From assembly GCF_024628805.1 (NCBI RefSeq), contig NZ_CP102382.1, positions 2,542,001-2,606,000 of the forward strand: a stretch of 64,000 bases of DNA, given 5' to 3'. Made by a program: the position numbers and the translations under genes. This DNA comes from Paenimyroides aestuarii (GTDB lineage Bacteria > Bacteroidota > Bacteroidia > Flavobacteriales > Flavobacteriaceae). This document shows, piece after piece, positions 17,321 through 26,456 of the stretch (position 1 is the first letter of the stretch; each line of letters starts with the position of its first letter). The notes beneath the pieces were generated by a model that ran no database searches, had not been told where the DNA came from, and was given only the letters and a program-made list of their open reading frames with translations.

Positions 17321-17626
17321 TTATTCCGTTGGTCCTTCCCACTCGTTCATCCCTCCAACCAAGTTAAAAGTGTTTTCAAAACCCAATTGGTTCATCAATA
17401 AACACGTTTGCCCGCTGCGGTTTCCGGAACGGCAATAAACATAATAATTTTTCGATTTATCTAAGTTTTCTAACGCGTTTAAAAAATCTTGTCCTTGGTA
17501 AAAATCATGATGAACAGCTCCTGGAATAGTTCCTTCACTTACTTCCTCTTCCGTGCGAACATCTAACAAAACAGCGTTTTCATCGTTTTGAAAATCGCTC
17601 CACCATTGTTCTTGTTGTAAATCCAT
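17321..17626 (-). CDS. Rhodanese-like domain protein
   Basis: A single rhodanese domain of 101 aa. It has VLLDVRTEEEVSEGTIPGA with the CH2A-type aspartate and arginine, and the active-site loop YCRSGNRS carrying the catalytic cysteine. Such stand-alone domains transfer sulfane sulfur (thiosulfate to cyanide or thiol acceptors), with the natural acceptor unknown. It has no signal peptide and is therefore cytoplasmic. It diverges from the thiamine pyrophosphokinase gene. A GNRA hairpin terminates it before DedA. Confidence 0.9.
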   Translation of the reverse strand: MDLQQEQWWSDFQNDENAVLLDVRTEEEVSEGTIPGAVHHDFYQGQDFLNALENLDKSKNYYVYCRSGNRSGQTCLLMNQLGFENTFNLVGGMNEWEGPTE

Positions 17627-17715
17627 GTTTTAGAATTTTATTTTTTTCAAAGATAATTAAATCCTTTTAAAATAAAGAAATCTTATTAATTTAGTAATCT
17701 TAAAAATTTATCCCA

Positions 17716-18378
17716 ATGTCTTCACACCACATAGTACGCGATGATCAAGAACCTGCTTTAATAATTGCCAATGGCGAAGCTTGTTCAATGGATTTGCTGA
17801 ATGAATTATTGGAATGGAATCCGCTGGTGGTTGTGCTAGACAGCGCTATGACACGCGTTTTGGAATTGGGAATTAAAGTAGATGTTTTAATTGGTGATTT
17901 TGATCGAGGTTTTGACTATGAATATTACAAAAATTCACAATATCCCATCGAAATTGTTAAATTAGAAGCACAGGATTCGTATGATATCGACAAAGCCATC
18001 AATTATTTAATTGACCGAAAAATACCTGCTGCAAATATTCTTTGGGCAACTGGCAAAAGAATGGATCACACATTTACTAATATTACCAATTTGGTTAAAT
18101 ATCAAGCCTTAATAAAACTTGTTATTATTGATGATTACTCTAAAATCTTTCCGTTGCAGAAAAACTTCGTGAAATGGTATCCAAAAGAAACTATTTTATC
18201 CTTGATTCCCGTAGGATCTGTTGAAGGAATTTCAACCAAAAACTTGAAATACGAACTCAAAAATGATTCCCTGATTTTAGGCTTCAAACCAGGAAGCAGT
18301 AATGAGGTATTAACAGATGGTTTGGTGGAAATAACGTATGAACAGGGGCATTTAATCCTTATGGAGTGTAATGATTAA
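17716..18378 (+). CDS. Thiamine diphosphokinase
   Basis: A 220-aa enzyme of the thiamine pyrophosphokinase family, which transfers a pyrophosphate from ATP to thiamine to make the cofactor TPP. Signature elements are ALIIANGE near the N-terminus, VVVLDSAMTRVLELG, the catalytic acidic segment LIGDFDRG (usually GDFDS), and QDSYDIDKAINYL with the second acidic pair, followed by ATGKRMDHTFTN. The C-terminal β-sandwich holds the thiamine-binding region. It stands alone: the rhodanese diverges upstream and a decayed insertion sequence follows. No TPP riboswitch is visible upstream. Confidence 0.85.
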   Translation: MSSHHIVRDDQEPALIIANGEACSMDLLNELLEWNPLVVVLDSAMTRVLELGIKVDVLIGDFDRGFDYEYYKNSQYPIEIVKLEAQDSYDIDKAINYLIDRKIPAANILWATGKRMDHTFTNITNLVKYQALIKLVIIDDYSKIFPLQKNFVKWYPKETILSLIPVGSVEGISTKNLKYELKNDSLILGFKPGSSNEVLTDGLVEITYEQGHLILMECND

Positions 18379-18803
18379 ATTTTGATGTATGATCTTTATT
18401 GTCATGAAATAGAGAAACACCACAAATATCTAGATAGAGAATTCTCATAAACCAAGATTCTTATAGTGCACTAATAAAAACTATTCAATACCTTTAAAGC
18501 TTTAGATTGTACAAAAATTACAGCAAAGAAAATCGGCCATTAGTAAGGAAACAAAATGATATTCATAGCCAACGAAGTTCATCTGTGAGATGATGATCGA
18601 TATTACCGAACAAGTAAATAAAATTGACCTTTGAAAAACTCACCTCAGGTCAATCGACCATTTTAAAGAAAAAACAACAAACGAAAAAGTTTTCCAGTAC
18701 TTTGTTCAGGATAGAAAGACAGATTTATTATAGAAAAATTAATAGGTGTTTTAACAAGAAAAACAAGGCTCGGCTGGTTGTTTATATGGTTCTATAAATT
18801 GAC

Positions 18804-19196
18804 CAGCAAATGCCATGAATCGGAGCTTCAAAGTTATACTATTTTTTACACAATAACCTAAAAACATTAAAAATCGGTAAGGATAAGTTTATTGGCATCC
18901 TTCGAGCCAATCATTTGCATATTACGCCAAAACGTTCTTATCATATCACAACGAACTTATATCCTTGTTTCAGAACAATAGAATAATCAAATAATAGATC
19001 CGGAAATAAACAAGTCGTGACTAGTCTGGGTACCTGTCATCATTTACATAGAAAATCGTTGGTTATCATGTATCTGATAATCTATATACTGAAAGTCAGT
19101 TTGGTAGCATTAAGATTGGCTATAAAACAAAGAAAAACTAATAATTTGATTTTGATACATCATTCTGATAGAGCTCACCAATATTTTGCTAATTAA
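18804..19196 (+). pseudogene. Remnant of an IS3-family transposase (orfB)
   Basis: Reading 18804 onward gives QQMP, a stop, then IGASKLYYFLHNNLKTLKIG, KDKFIGILRANHLHITPKRS and YHITTNLY, which match the region before the catalytic core of IS3-type OrfB. After several stops, the frame at 19052 reads KIVGYHVSDNLYTES, the strand after the first catalytic aspartate, and a frame change leads to LVALRLAIKQRK and LILIHHSDRAHQY (19096-19190), the second catalytic aspartate region (HHSDRG in active copies). At least two stops and one frameshift show that it is dead. DNA from about 18480 is probably an older part of the same element, but no terminal inverted repeats could be found. Confidence 0.75.
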
Positions 19197-19235
19197 ATAC
19201 ATAATCAAACAAATTGAAAATAAAAATAGATTTAA

Positions 19236-19270
19236 CAAAAAACACTCACAAAACATTTTTGCAAGTGTTT
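19236..19270 (-). terminator. Terminator of menB
   Basis: On the minus strand AAACACTTGCAAAA / TTTTGTGAGTGTTT with an internal mismatch pair and a trailing T run; about 60 bp past the menB stop. Confidence 0.6.
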
Positions 19271-19330
19271 AACCAACTATTTTTGTCAAATAAATATTTA
19301 TCCCTTTAGAAGTAATCAATTGGTTTATTT

Positions 19331-20170
19331 TTAAGGAATATATTTCTTCTCAAAATTAGGCTTTCGCTTCTCTAAAAAAGCATTTCGGCCTTCGATAGCT
19401 TCATCGCTCATATACGCCAAGCGCGTTGCTTCACCCGCAAAAACTTGTTGACCAACCATTCCATCATCGGTTAAATTCATAGCAAATTTGAGCATTTTAA
19501 TAGAAATTGGCGATTTTTCTAAAATTTCTTGTGCCCATTGATACGCAGTTTGCTCTAATTCGTCGTGCGGAACCACAGCATTCACCATTCCCATATCATA
19601 CGCATCTTGGGCAGAGTAGTTTCTTCCTAAAAAGAAAATTTCACGTGCTTTCTTCTGACCAACCATTTTGGCTAAATATGCCGAACCATATCCACCGTCA
19701 AAACTTGTAACATCTGCATCGGTTTGTTTAAAGATAGCGTGTTCTTTACTAGCCAATGTTAAGTCGCAAACAACGTGTAATGAATGACCGCCACCCACAG
19801 CCCAACCATTTACAACGGCAATAACCGCTTTTGGTGTAAAACGAATTAAGCGCTGCACTTCTAAAATATTCAGGCGGTGATAACCGTCTTCCCCAACATA
19901 ACCTTGATAGCCACGCGCTTTTTGATCGCCTCCGCTGCAGAAAGAATATACACCATCTTTAGGAGAGGGACCTTCAGACGAAAGCAAAATAACTCCAATT
20001 GAAGTGTCTTCATGTGCATCATGAAATGCTTTTAACAATTCAGCGGTGGTTTTTGGGCGAAAAGCATTGCGAACTTCTGGTCTGTTGAAAGCAATTCGGG
20101 CAACGCCGTCACATTTTTTATAAGTTATATCTTCAAATTCTATGGCTGTTTGCCAATTAATTTTCTCCAT
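19331..20170 (-). CDS. menB: 1,4-dihydroxy-2-naphthoyl-CoA synthase
   Basis: MenB, 279 aa, of the crotonase fold. It closes the ring of o-succinylbenzoyl-CoA in menaquinone (vitamin K2) synthesis, the respiratory quinone of Flavobacteriaceae. Features: ARIAFNRPEVRNAFRPKT near the N-terminus, SGGDQKARGYQGYVG, the oxyanion-hole and bicarbonate-pocket segment AVVNGWAVGGGHSLHVVCDL, and TSFDGGYGSAYLAKMVGQKK, which is diagnostic for MenB rather than other crotonases. The C-terminal FLEKRKPNF is also typical. It is monocistronic here with its own -7 box, and divergent from a lipoprotein hydrolase gene. Other men genes are not in the window. Confidence 0.96.
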   Translation of the reverse strand: MEKINWQTAIEFEDITYKKCDGVARIAFNRPEVRNAFRPKTTAELLKAFHDAHEDTSIGVILLSSEGPSPKDGVYSFCSGGDQKARGYQGYVGEDGYHRLNILEVQRLIRFTPKAVIAVVNGWAVGGGHSLHVVCDLTLASKEHAIFKQTDADVTSFDGGYGSAYLAKMVGQKKAREIFFLGRNYSAQDAYDMGMVNAVVPHDELEQTAYQWAQEILEKSPISIKMLKFAMNLTDDGMVGQQVFAGEATRLAYMSDEAIEGRNAFLEKRKPNFEKKYIP

Positions 20171-20189
20171 ATTATATCTTTTTATCCTT

Positions 20190-20197
20190 CAAAGATA
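20190..20197 (-). promoter_or_regulatory. -7 box of menB
   Basis: CAAAGATA on the plus strand is TATCTTTG on the coding strand, an exact consensus 19 bp from the start codon. Confidence 0.55.
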
Positions 20198-20258
20198 CAT
20201 TTTTTACTTTTTATAAAATTAAACGCCATTAAGTGTTTTAAAAATTTAGTAAAACTTT

Positions 20259-20266
20259 TATATTTG
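20259..20266 (+). promoter_or_regulatory. -7 box of the serine hydrolase gene
   Basis: TATATTTG, exact consensus, 23 bp before ATG 20290. Confidence 0.55.
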
Positions 20267-20289
20267 CTTACTTATAGCAAGTATATACC

Positions 20290-21495
20290 ATGAAAAAATT
20301 TTTTGTGCCGCTTCTTATTGTGGGTGGTTTATTTACCTCATCGTGCGATAAAAATTTTGATATTGCACAAGTTATTCAAAAAAGAAGTGAGCTTTTTAAA
20401 GAAAAAAATAAATTAATATCTAACGATGACCCTTATAGCGTAAAGTTTAATCCTGTTACTCCTAAATATAAATTAGAAACCCGAGAAATTATCGAAGATT
20501 TTTATAACAATCGAATCAATCGCGGTGGCTTTTGGGGACAATTTCTTGTAGCAAAAAACGGTCAAATTATTTTTGAAGATTATCAAGGATACGCAAATTA
20601 TCAGAAAAAAGAAAAAATAAACGACTCTACTCCCATGCATGTCGCTTCGGTAGGTAAAGTTTTTACAGGTGTTACTGTGTTGCGATTAATCCAAAAAGGT
20701 AAACTATCGTTAGACCAAAAAGTGCAAAGCATTTTACCTAATTTTCCTTATGAAGACATCACGGTTCGCTTACTTTTAAACCATCGTTCGGGCTTGCCTT
20801 ATTACGGACATTTTACTTCGAAAGCAGGCGTTTGGAACAATAAGGTGACTTTAACCAATACAGATGTTCTTAATTTATTAGCTACTAAAAGCATTAAACT
20901 TGATTTTCGTCCCAACACTCGGTTTACATATTCCAATACCAACTATGTGATTTTGGCTTTGATTGTTGAAAAAATCACCGAAAAATCATTTCAAAATGCA
21001 ATGAAAGAATTGGTTTTAGAACCCTTAAAAATGAACAATACCTTTGTTTTGGAGAGTTTAGAAAACAAGTACAACATCACTCAATCATATTACGCAAACA
21101 ATCAAATAATGCGTTGGGATTATTTAGATGGAACGTATGGCGATAAAAATATTTATACAACTGCCCGAGATATGTTAAAACTGGACAAAGCCTTGTATTC
21201 AGACGCTTTTTTAAACAAAACACTGAAAGAGCAAATGTACAAAGGTTATTCCTATGAAAAAGCAGGTGAAAACAACTATGGTTTAGCTATTCGAATGATT
21301 GAACCTAAAAATGGAGGCAATCTTTACACTTTTCACAATGGTTGGTGGCGAGGCAACAGAACCTCGTATGTAACTTTACGCAAAGACACAATAACCATTA
21401 TTTGTTTCAATAACCATAATTCGCAGTTGGCGTACAAAACCAAAGAATTAGCACCGCGCTTGGGCAATTATCCATTTATAGAAATTAATGATTAA
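20290..21495 (+). CDS. Serine hydrolase lipoprotein (class C β-lactamase-like)
   Basis: A 401-aa envelope lipoprotein. The N-terminus MKKFFVPLLIVGGLF with TSSC places the lipidated cysteine at C19. The catalytic fold of the β-lactamase/DD-peptidase-related serine hydrolases follows: SxxK as S120-V-G-K123, the YSN triad element in FTYSNTNYVI at about 218, and HNG in FHNGWWRG near the C-terminus (the KTG-box equivalent). Members act as esterases, D-amino peptidases or carboxypeptidases; the substrate is unknown. It has its own -7 box and is followed, with the start 13 bp after its stop, by an S41 protease lipoprotein. The two may form a small envelope-processing operon. Confidence 0.87.
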   Translation: MKKFFVPLLIVGGLFTSSCDKNFDIAQVIQKRSELFKEKNKLISNDDPYSVKFNPVTPKYKLETREIIEDFYNNRINRGGFWGQFLVAKNGQIIFEDYQGYANYQKKEKINDSTPMHVASVGKVFTGVTVLRLIQKGKLSLDQKVQSILPNFPYEDITVRLLLNHRSGLPYYGHFTSKAGVWNNKVTLTNTDVLNLLATKSIKLDFRPNTRFTYSNTNYVILALIVEKITEKSFQNAMKELVLEPLKMNNTFVLESLENKYNITQSYYANNQIMRWDYLDGTYGDKNIYTTARDMLKLDKALYSDAFLNKTLKEQMYKGYSYEKAGENNYGLAIRMIEPKNGGNLYTFHNGWWRGNRTSYVTLRKDTITIICFNNHNSQLAYKTKELAPRLGNYPFIEIND

Positions 21496-21508
21496 TTTAG
21501 AAAAAAAT

Positions 21509-23149
21509 ATGAAAAAAATTTCATGTGCATTATTGGGCTTATTATTTGTGGCATGTGCAAGTCATGACAAACAAAACAGTCACTATTATTCAAAATTAAC
21601 CCCTCATCAATTAAAAAAAGATGTAAAGTATGTGCAAAAACAACTCACAAATATGCATCCCGATTTGTATTGGTATATCTCAAAGGAAGCATTAAACAGT
21701 AAGTTCGACAGCTTAAAAAACACACTGAAGGAGCCCTTAACTCCTAATGAATTTTTCTTAAAAATCAGTCCAATTGTCGCTTCGGTTCGCCAAGGGCACA
21801 TGAGTATGTCTATGGTACAACTCACATCGGCAGATTCTGTAAAGAAAAAATACAAAAACTCATTAAACCCAATTGATAACTTTGAATATGAATATTTAAA
21901 CAACAAATTATTTGTAAAACGCAATAAATTAAAAAACGATACACTTATTCAGAAAGGAACTCAAGTGCTATCTATAAACGGGATTACTCCTAATTATTTG
22001 TTTGAAAAATACGGTAAAACGTTCACATCCGATGGATACAACAAAACCGCTGTACCAAAATTTTTTGCACGCAGAGTTAATTCGTTTTACCAGAACGAAT
22101 TAGGATTTGTAGATAGTATCAACATGGAAGTGGTTTGTGCCGATTCTGCTTTCCACCACACAATTAAAAGAATATTTAAAGAAAAAAAGGCAAAGAAAAA
22201 AGAGGTTGATCAAACCAAAAAAGACACATTAACGAACCAATCTATTGCTAAGAATGACACCCTTCAAAAACGCACAAAAGAAGAGGAAAAGGCTCGAAAA
22301 TTAGCTTTAAAGGAAGCAAGCAAAAAAACGTTTTACAAACACAGATGGTTTGGTTATGACAGTGAAACCAAAACCTATTCTAAACAAATATCGTATCCCG
22401 TTGCACAAGACAGCACCATTGCTGTACTCACAATTAAAGATTTTATTAAGGGAAAAACAAAAGTTTACGATACTATTTTTGCAGAACTGAACAAGCACAA
22501 TGTTCAAGATTTAATTATAGATTTGCGTGGAAACCCTGGTGGCAGGTTAAATGAAATTCACCAATTGGCACAATATTTAAACGATACTACATTTGTTTTT
22601 ACACAACCGGCAACCATCACCAAGCGAACAACTTTTTTTAATATTTTTAAAGGAAAAAGTGTAACATCAAAAATTTTAGGCGCACCTTTTTTCAGCGTTT
22701 TTTCAACAATCAGAGGAATAAAAGCGCAAAGAACTGCTGAAGGAGAGTTGCGATTAAAGCTAAAATCGTCTAAAATCACACAGCCCAAACCATTAAACTA
22801 TAAGAATAATTTATATGTGATAACAGATGGTATGACCTTTTCAGCAGCAGCAATTATTTCATCGCATTTAAAAGGCAGAGAACGAGCATTTTTTGTGGGC
22901 GATGAAACAGGCGGTACTTTTAACGGAACAGTTGCTGGTATCATGCCCGCTGTGAAACTACCTCATTCCAAATTAAAACTGCGTGTAGGTTTAATGACGA
23001 TAAAACCAAACGAACAAAGTCAAACAGAAGGTTACGGAGTGATGCCTGATGTGTATATAAAACCAACTGAAGAGGATTTTATGAATGATAAAGATACCGC
23101 ATTAGAATATCTTTTAAATAAAATTGAAACCAACAAAAAAGGCTCATAA
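21509..23149 (+). CDS. S41-family peptidase lipoprotein
   Basis: A 546-aa lipoprotein (MKKISCALLGLLFVAC, lipid cysteine C16) with a C-terminal processing-protease/tricorn-type S41 domain. The protease motifs DLIIDLRGNPGGRLNE and DGMTFSAAAIISSHL (nucleophile serine) and GDETGGTFNG are intact. Ahead of them is a PDZ-like region (KGTQVLSINGITPN). Between these is a lysine/glutamate-rich insert of about 50 residues (222-273), probably a flexible or coiled linker. ATG 21509 is preferred to the upstream ATG 21488, which would spoil the signal peptide. It ends in a terminator shared with the convergent TRIC gene. The natural substrate is unknown. Confidence 0.87.
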   Translation: MKKISCALLGLLFVACASHDKQNSHYYSKLTPHQLKKDVKYVQKQLTNMHPDLYWYISKEALNSKFDSLKNTLKEPLTPNEFFLKISPIVASVRQGHMSMSMVQLTSADSVKKKYKNSLNPIDNFEYEYLNNKLFVKRNKLKNDTLIQKGTQVLSINGITPNYLFEKYGKTFTSDGYNKTAVPKFFARRVNSFYQNELGFVDSINMEVVCADSAFHHTIKRIFKEKKAKKKEVDQTKKDTLTNQSIAKNDTLQKRTKEEEKARKLALKEASKKTFYKHRWFGYDSETKTYSKQISYPVAQDSTIAVLTIKDFIKGKTKVYDTIFAELNKHNVQDLIIDLRGNPGGRLNEIHQLAQYLNDTTFVFTQPATITKRTTFFNIFKGKSVTSKILGAPFFSVFSTIRGIKAQRTAEGELRLKLKSSKITQPKPLNYKNNLYVITDGMTFSAAAIISSHLKGRERAFFVGDETGGTFNGTVAGIMPAVKLPHSKLKLRVGLMTIKPNEQSQTEGYGVMPDVYIKPTEEDFMNDKDTALEYLLNKIETNKKGS

Positions 23150-23162
23150 GAGCCTTTTTTTT
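23135..23162. terminator. Bidirectional terminator between S41 peptidase and TRIC genes
   Basis: AAAAAAGGCTC (23135-23145), loop ATAA, GAGCC plus eight T. The stop codon of the S41 gene lies in the loop. Confidence 0.9.
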
Positions 23163-23167
23163 ATGTA

Positions 23168-23773
23168 TCACTTAATCTCAATCTGTGGAAACGACCATTT
23201 ATTGCGAACGGCAAAAATGCGGATTAAAATGATGGTTCCTGCGGTTGCCACATAAATTATATCGTTATTTACTTTAAGGAAATCTAAAGCAAAAAACATA
23301 AAACCACCTGTAAGACAAGCCGTGGCATAAATTTCTTTTCTAAAAATAACGGGGATTTCATTACACAAAATATCACGCGCGACGCCGCCAAAGCAGGCTG
23401 TTACAGTTCCTAATAAAATACAAACAATTGGGCTTAATTCAATCATCAAACCTTGTTCAATGCCTATAATTGTAAAAATACCAATACCAATGGTATCAAA
23501 CAAAAACAACGATGTTCTTAAAAAACTCAACCGATGACGAAACACCACCGAAAGTATTGTTGTTGCGGTTACTATATAAAACGTTTGTAAATTTAAAAGC
23601 CAAAAAACGGGCGTATTGCCAATAAGCAGATCTCTCAAGGTTCCACCGCCGATTGATGTGACCATTGCAATCACAAAAACACCAAAAAAATCTAACTTTT
23701 TTTCGATTCCTGCCAATGTTCCTGAAATGGCAAATGCAATTAATCCTAAAATATCTAATATGGTAAAAATCAT
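23168..23773 (-). CDS. TRIC-type cation channel (UPF0126 family)
   Basis: A 201-aa integral membrane protein with about seven hydrophobic segments in two repeats. The repeats carry the GGGTLRDLLIG and GGVARDILCNE motifs, the kinked-helix glycine/arginine signature of prokaryotic TRIC (UPF0126) channels. These are homotrimeric potassium-permeable channels; their physiological role in bacteria is unsettled. Its start overlaps the stop of the RDD gene by one base (TAATG on the minus strand), so the two are co-translated. It faces the S41 gene across a bidirectional terminator. Confidence 0.92.
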   Translation of the reverse strand: MIFTILDILGLIAFAISGTLAGIEKKLDFFGVFVIAMVTSIGGGTLRDLLIGNTPVFWLLNLQTFYIVTATTILSVVFRHRLSFLRTSLFLFDTIGIGIFTIIGIEQGLMIELSPIVCILLGTVTACFGGVARDILCNEIPVIFRKEIYATACLTGGFMFFALDFLKVNNDIIYVATAGTIILIRIFAVRNKWSFPQIEIK

Positions 23774-24513
23774 TATTTGCTGGTTAAATGATTAAAATCG
23801 TTGATAATGGTTTGAATGAATTGGTGTTGATTAAAATTCTGATTTTTTATTGTGGTCACTTCTTCAATTTTAGCAATCAATTTGGTGATCATTTCATAAT
23901 CGTTTTGAATAATTGCTGTGTTATATGCTTTTTTAATAATGTTCATATCATGATCCGACAATCGTAAAACAGTGGGAAAGGTCACCACATATTCATTGGA
24001 TAAATCGTCTAAAAACCTATGGTTTAATTGTACATTCGATTTTAAACTAATCACAGTGGTATCGGTTACCATATCGCCTATTCGCTGGCTTTTTTTGCTA
24101 AAAATTATTACTAAAATAGCGGGTAAACCCATAAAAATAAGTATATCCACTAAACGGCAAACCCATCTGCTGAAATAATCTGAAAAACGCGCTTGGTATC
24201 CTTCTAATTTTACAACTCTAATTTTCATCATCATTTTTCCTGGTGTTTGTCCGTTGGTCCAACTTTCAAAAAACAAGGTATAAAAAATAAAAGGTATAAA
24301 CAGCACAAAATAAACCACTCCAGATTCCCAAGCATCCAATGAATTCAAAAATCTGTTTAAGTTTAACAAATCAATTATAAAATAGTAAATAGCTGATACA
24401 TAAGCTATTTTAATAACCATATCTATTGCAAAAGCTACAATTCGCTCGCCTAGCGAAGCCGGTTTAAAATTTATAGCAACATTTTGTGCTGTGTTGATCG
24501 TTATTTCGGTCAT
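23773..24513 (-). CDS. RDD family membrane protein
   Basis: A 246-aa protein with an RDD domain of about 140 residues: LGERIVAFAIDMVIKIAY begins the domain with the Arg and Asp that give the family its name, followed by FESWTNGQTPGKMMMKIRVV and RWVCRLVDILIF, then VTDTTVISLK. The cytoplasmic C-terminal part (about 170-246) is soluble and unassigned. RDD proteins are thought to be small transporters or membrane regulators; some act as Na+/H+ antiporters. It diverges from SpoIIM with only 19 bp between the two start codons, and couples with TRIC downstream. The RDD-opposite-SpoIIM arrangement is, as I recall it, conserved in Flavobacteriia. Confidence 0.88.
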   Translation of the reverse strand: MTEITINTAQNVAINFKPASLGERIVAFAIDMVIKIAYVSAIYYFIIDLLNLNRFLNSLDAWESGVVYFVLFIPFIFYTLFFESWTNGQTPGKMMMKIRVVKLEGYQARFSDYFSRWVCRLVDILIFMGLPAILVIIFSKKSQRIGDMVTDTTVISLKSNVQLNHRFLDDLSNEYVVTFPTVLRLSDHDMNIIKKAYNTAIIQNDYEMITKLIAKIEEVTTIKNQNFNQHQFIQTIINDFNHLTSK

Positions 24514-24532
24514 TATTTATATTTTAGCATTT

Positions 24533-25501
24533 ATGAGAGAAATTGCTTTTATAAAACAAAATAAAGAAAAATGGTTAAATATTGAGCAACAATTAACCAT
24601 AAAAAATAAAATTTCTGCTGATAATTGGTCTAATATGTATGTGCAACTGAGCAATGATTTGGCTTTTGCCCAAACTTATTTTCCAAAAAGCGATTTAACG
24701 GTCTATTTGAATAACCTTGCAAGCACTGTGCATCAAAAGGTTTATACCAATTACCGATACGAAAAAGGTGTTTTAAATGCGTTTTTTTTCTACGATGTAC
24801 CATTAATCGCTTATAAATACAGAAAAGTAATGTATTTTGCATTGATTCTTTTTTTGGTTTTTGTAACCATCGGAGCGGTTTCAGCAGCAGTTGATGAGCG
24901 ATATGTTCGCTTAATTTTGGGTGATGCTTATGTGAACCAAACTTTAGAAAACATTTCTAAAGGCGATGCAATGGCTGTTTATAAAAGTTCTAGCAATTGG
25001 GGAAGTGCTTTTGGTATTACTATTAACAATTTGTATGTGGGTGTGCGCTGTTATATTTACGGTATTTTTCTTGGGTTAGGTACATTTTATATCATGGTTC
25101 AAAATGCCGTTATGCTAGGCAGCTTCCAATACTTTTTTTATGAAAAAGGAGTGTTTAGCGAAAGTATTCGTGGCATTTGGCTTCATGGTTCCATGGAAAT
25201 CATGGCTATTGTTATTGAAGTTGCTGCGGGTTTCATGTTGGGTGCCAGTTTGCTTTTTCCCGGAACTTATACGCGTATGCAATCACTAAAAATTGGGTTT
25301 AAAAACAGCTTTAAATTGTTTATAAGTACCATGCCTTTTACTATTTTTGCAGGATTAATAGAAGGTTACATCACCCGATACGCCAAAGAAATGCCCAATG
25401 TTTTAAACTATTTAATCATTGGTAGCACGTTGGCTTTAATTACTTTTTATTATTTTATTTATCCGGTTTTAATTCACAAAAAAACACTTAAAAACCTATA
25501 A
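24533..25501 (+). CDS. SpoIIM (stage II sporulation protein M) family protein
   Basis: A 322-aa membrane protein. The soluble N-terminus (MREIAFIKQNKEKWLNIEQ) is followed by at least five hydrophobic segments, including VGVRCYIYGIFLGLGTFY and WLHGSMEIMAIVIEVAAGF, both typical of SpoIIM/DUF95 proteins. In endospore formers SpoIIM belongs to the engulfment complex; non-sporulating Bacteroidetes carry a homologue next to RDD and MoxR genes with unknown role. ATG 24533 is chosen because the upstream extension to 24491 would overlap the divergent RDD start. It is the first gene of a six- or seven-gene operon ending with DUF58 and a TrmH methyltransferase. Confidence 0.9.
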   Translation: MREIAFIKQNKEKWLNIEQQLTIKNKISADNWSNMYVQLSNDLAFAQTYFPKSDLTVYLNNLASTVHQKVYTNYRYEKGVLNAFFFYDVPLIAYKYRKVMYFALILFLVFVTIGAVSAAVDERYVRLILGDAYVNQTLENISKGDAMAVYKSSSNWGSAFGITINNLYVGVRCYIYGIFLGLGTFYIMVQNAVMLGSFQYFFYEKGVFSESIRGIWLHGSMEIMAIVIEVAAGFMLGASLLFPGTYTRMQSLKIGFKNSFKLFISTMPFTIFAGLIEGYITRYAKEMPNVLNYLIIGSTLALITFYYFIYPVLIHKKTLKNL

Positions 25502-25505
25502 TTTT

Positions 25506-26456
25506 ATGTTTCAATTATTTAAAATACGTGATTTTGGATCGTATATTTCAGATAGCTTTACGTTCTTAAAAGTGCAAGGAAAAAATTATTTTAAAAACTA
25601 TTTAAAATTTGCCTTTCTTCCGCTGGTATTATTAATGGCTTCCATGTCGCTGATTGGTACGTTTTATTACCGATTAATTGCCACGTCGTTGGGCGATACA
25701 AGCGGTGAAACACTCAACAACAGTTTTGTAAACAACAATGCGGTGTTGTTGGTGTTGGGGCTTATTGCTTTAGTGGTTGTTGGTTTGTATTTGGCACTTG
25801 TAAACTATTCCTACCCAGTTTATTATATGCAGATTTTATCCAAAAACAGCGAGCAGAAACCCGAACTGCGCTCTATTCGCGCCTTATTTAAAGCAGATTT
25901 TAGCCGGTTATTACTTTTTGGTTTTCTAAGTTTAATCGTTTTTTCGCTTATTGGAATCATTGCCTTAATAATAGCAGGGATTTTAATGTTTGTAATCATC
26001 GGATTTTTTCTTTTCTTACTAATAATTCCGTTTTTTATAACTTGGTATTCGCTTACTTTGTATTTTTATATCGATAAAAAACAACCCTTTTTTGAGGCTT
26101 TTAAACACGGTTTTTATACCATCACCAACAATTTTTGGAACATAGTAGGTGCCAGTTTGTGCATGTTGATTATTGTACAAGTTTTAGGAACTATTGTCAC
26201 CATGATTCCTTATTTTATAACTGTTTTCGGAGTTATATTTGGTATGCAAACTGAAGGACCTGAAAATTTCGATCCATCAAACGTATCTATTATTGGAATT
26301 GTAGTAATCATTATCTATTGCTTTTCGATATTGGTAAGCACCATTTTAAATCATTTATTATTGATACAAAACGGATTAGTATATTATTCGGAACGAGAAA
26401 AATTAGAGTACAACACCATGCACCAATCTATTGATGATATTGGAAAATATGAATAA
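25506..26456 (+). CDS. Membrane protein of unknown function in the SpoIIM/MoxR operon
   Basis: A 316-aa membrane protein with about six hydrophobic segments (for example LALVNYSYPVYYMQILS and GILMFVIIGFFLFLLIIPFF) and an N-terminal stretch of basic and aromatic residues. It resembles the uncharacterised membrane components found in this position in other Bacteroidetes, but I cannot name a Pfam family with confidence. It starts 4 bp after the SpoIIM stop and its stop overlaps the next start by 8 bp, so it belongs to the operon. Confidence 0.8.
   Translation: MFQLFKIRDFGSYISDSFTFLKVQGKNYFKNYLKFAFLPLVLLMASMSLIGTFYYRLIATSLGDTSGETLNNSFVNNNAVLLVLGLIALVVVGLYLALVNYSYPVYYMQILSKNSEQKPELRSIRALFKADFSRLLLFGFLSLIVFSLIGIIALIIAGILMFVIIGFFLFLLIIPFFITWYSLTLYFYIDKKQPFFEAFKHGFYTITNNFWNIVGASLCMLIIVQVLGTIVTMIPYFITVFGVIFGMQTEGPENFDPSNVSIIGIVVIIIYCFSILVSTILNHLLLIQNGLVYYSEREKLEYNTMHQSIDDIGKYE

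Larger units (their letters stand above)
18379..19330. other. Intergenic region with decayed mobile DNA (952 bp)
   Basis: No intact gene. The right two thirds contain the remains of an IS3-family transposase (see next entry), and the last 100 bp hold the menB terminator. The first part (18379-18500) shows no recognisable feature. Confidence 0.7.

Noticed and set aside
17640..17715. TPP riboswitch upstream of thiamine diphosphokinase
   Set aside because: The gap of about 90 bp is too short and lacks the CUGAGA and other conserved TPP-aptamer segments.
20290..21495. A β-lactamase resistance gene
   Set aside because: SxxK, YSN and HNG are shared by many non-resistance hydrolases; nothing indicates a true antibiotic-hydrolysing enzyme.
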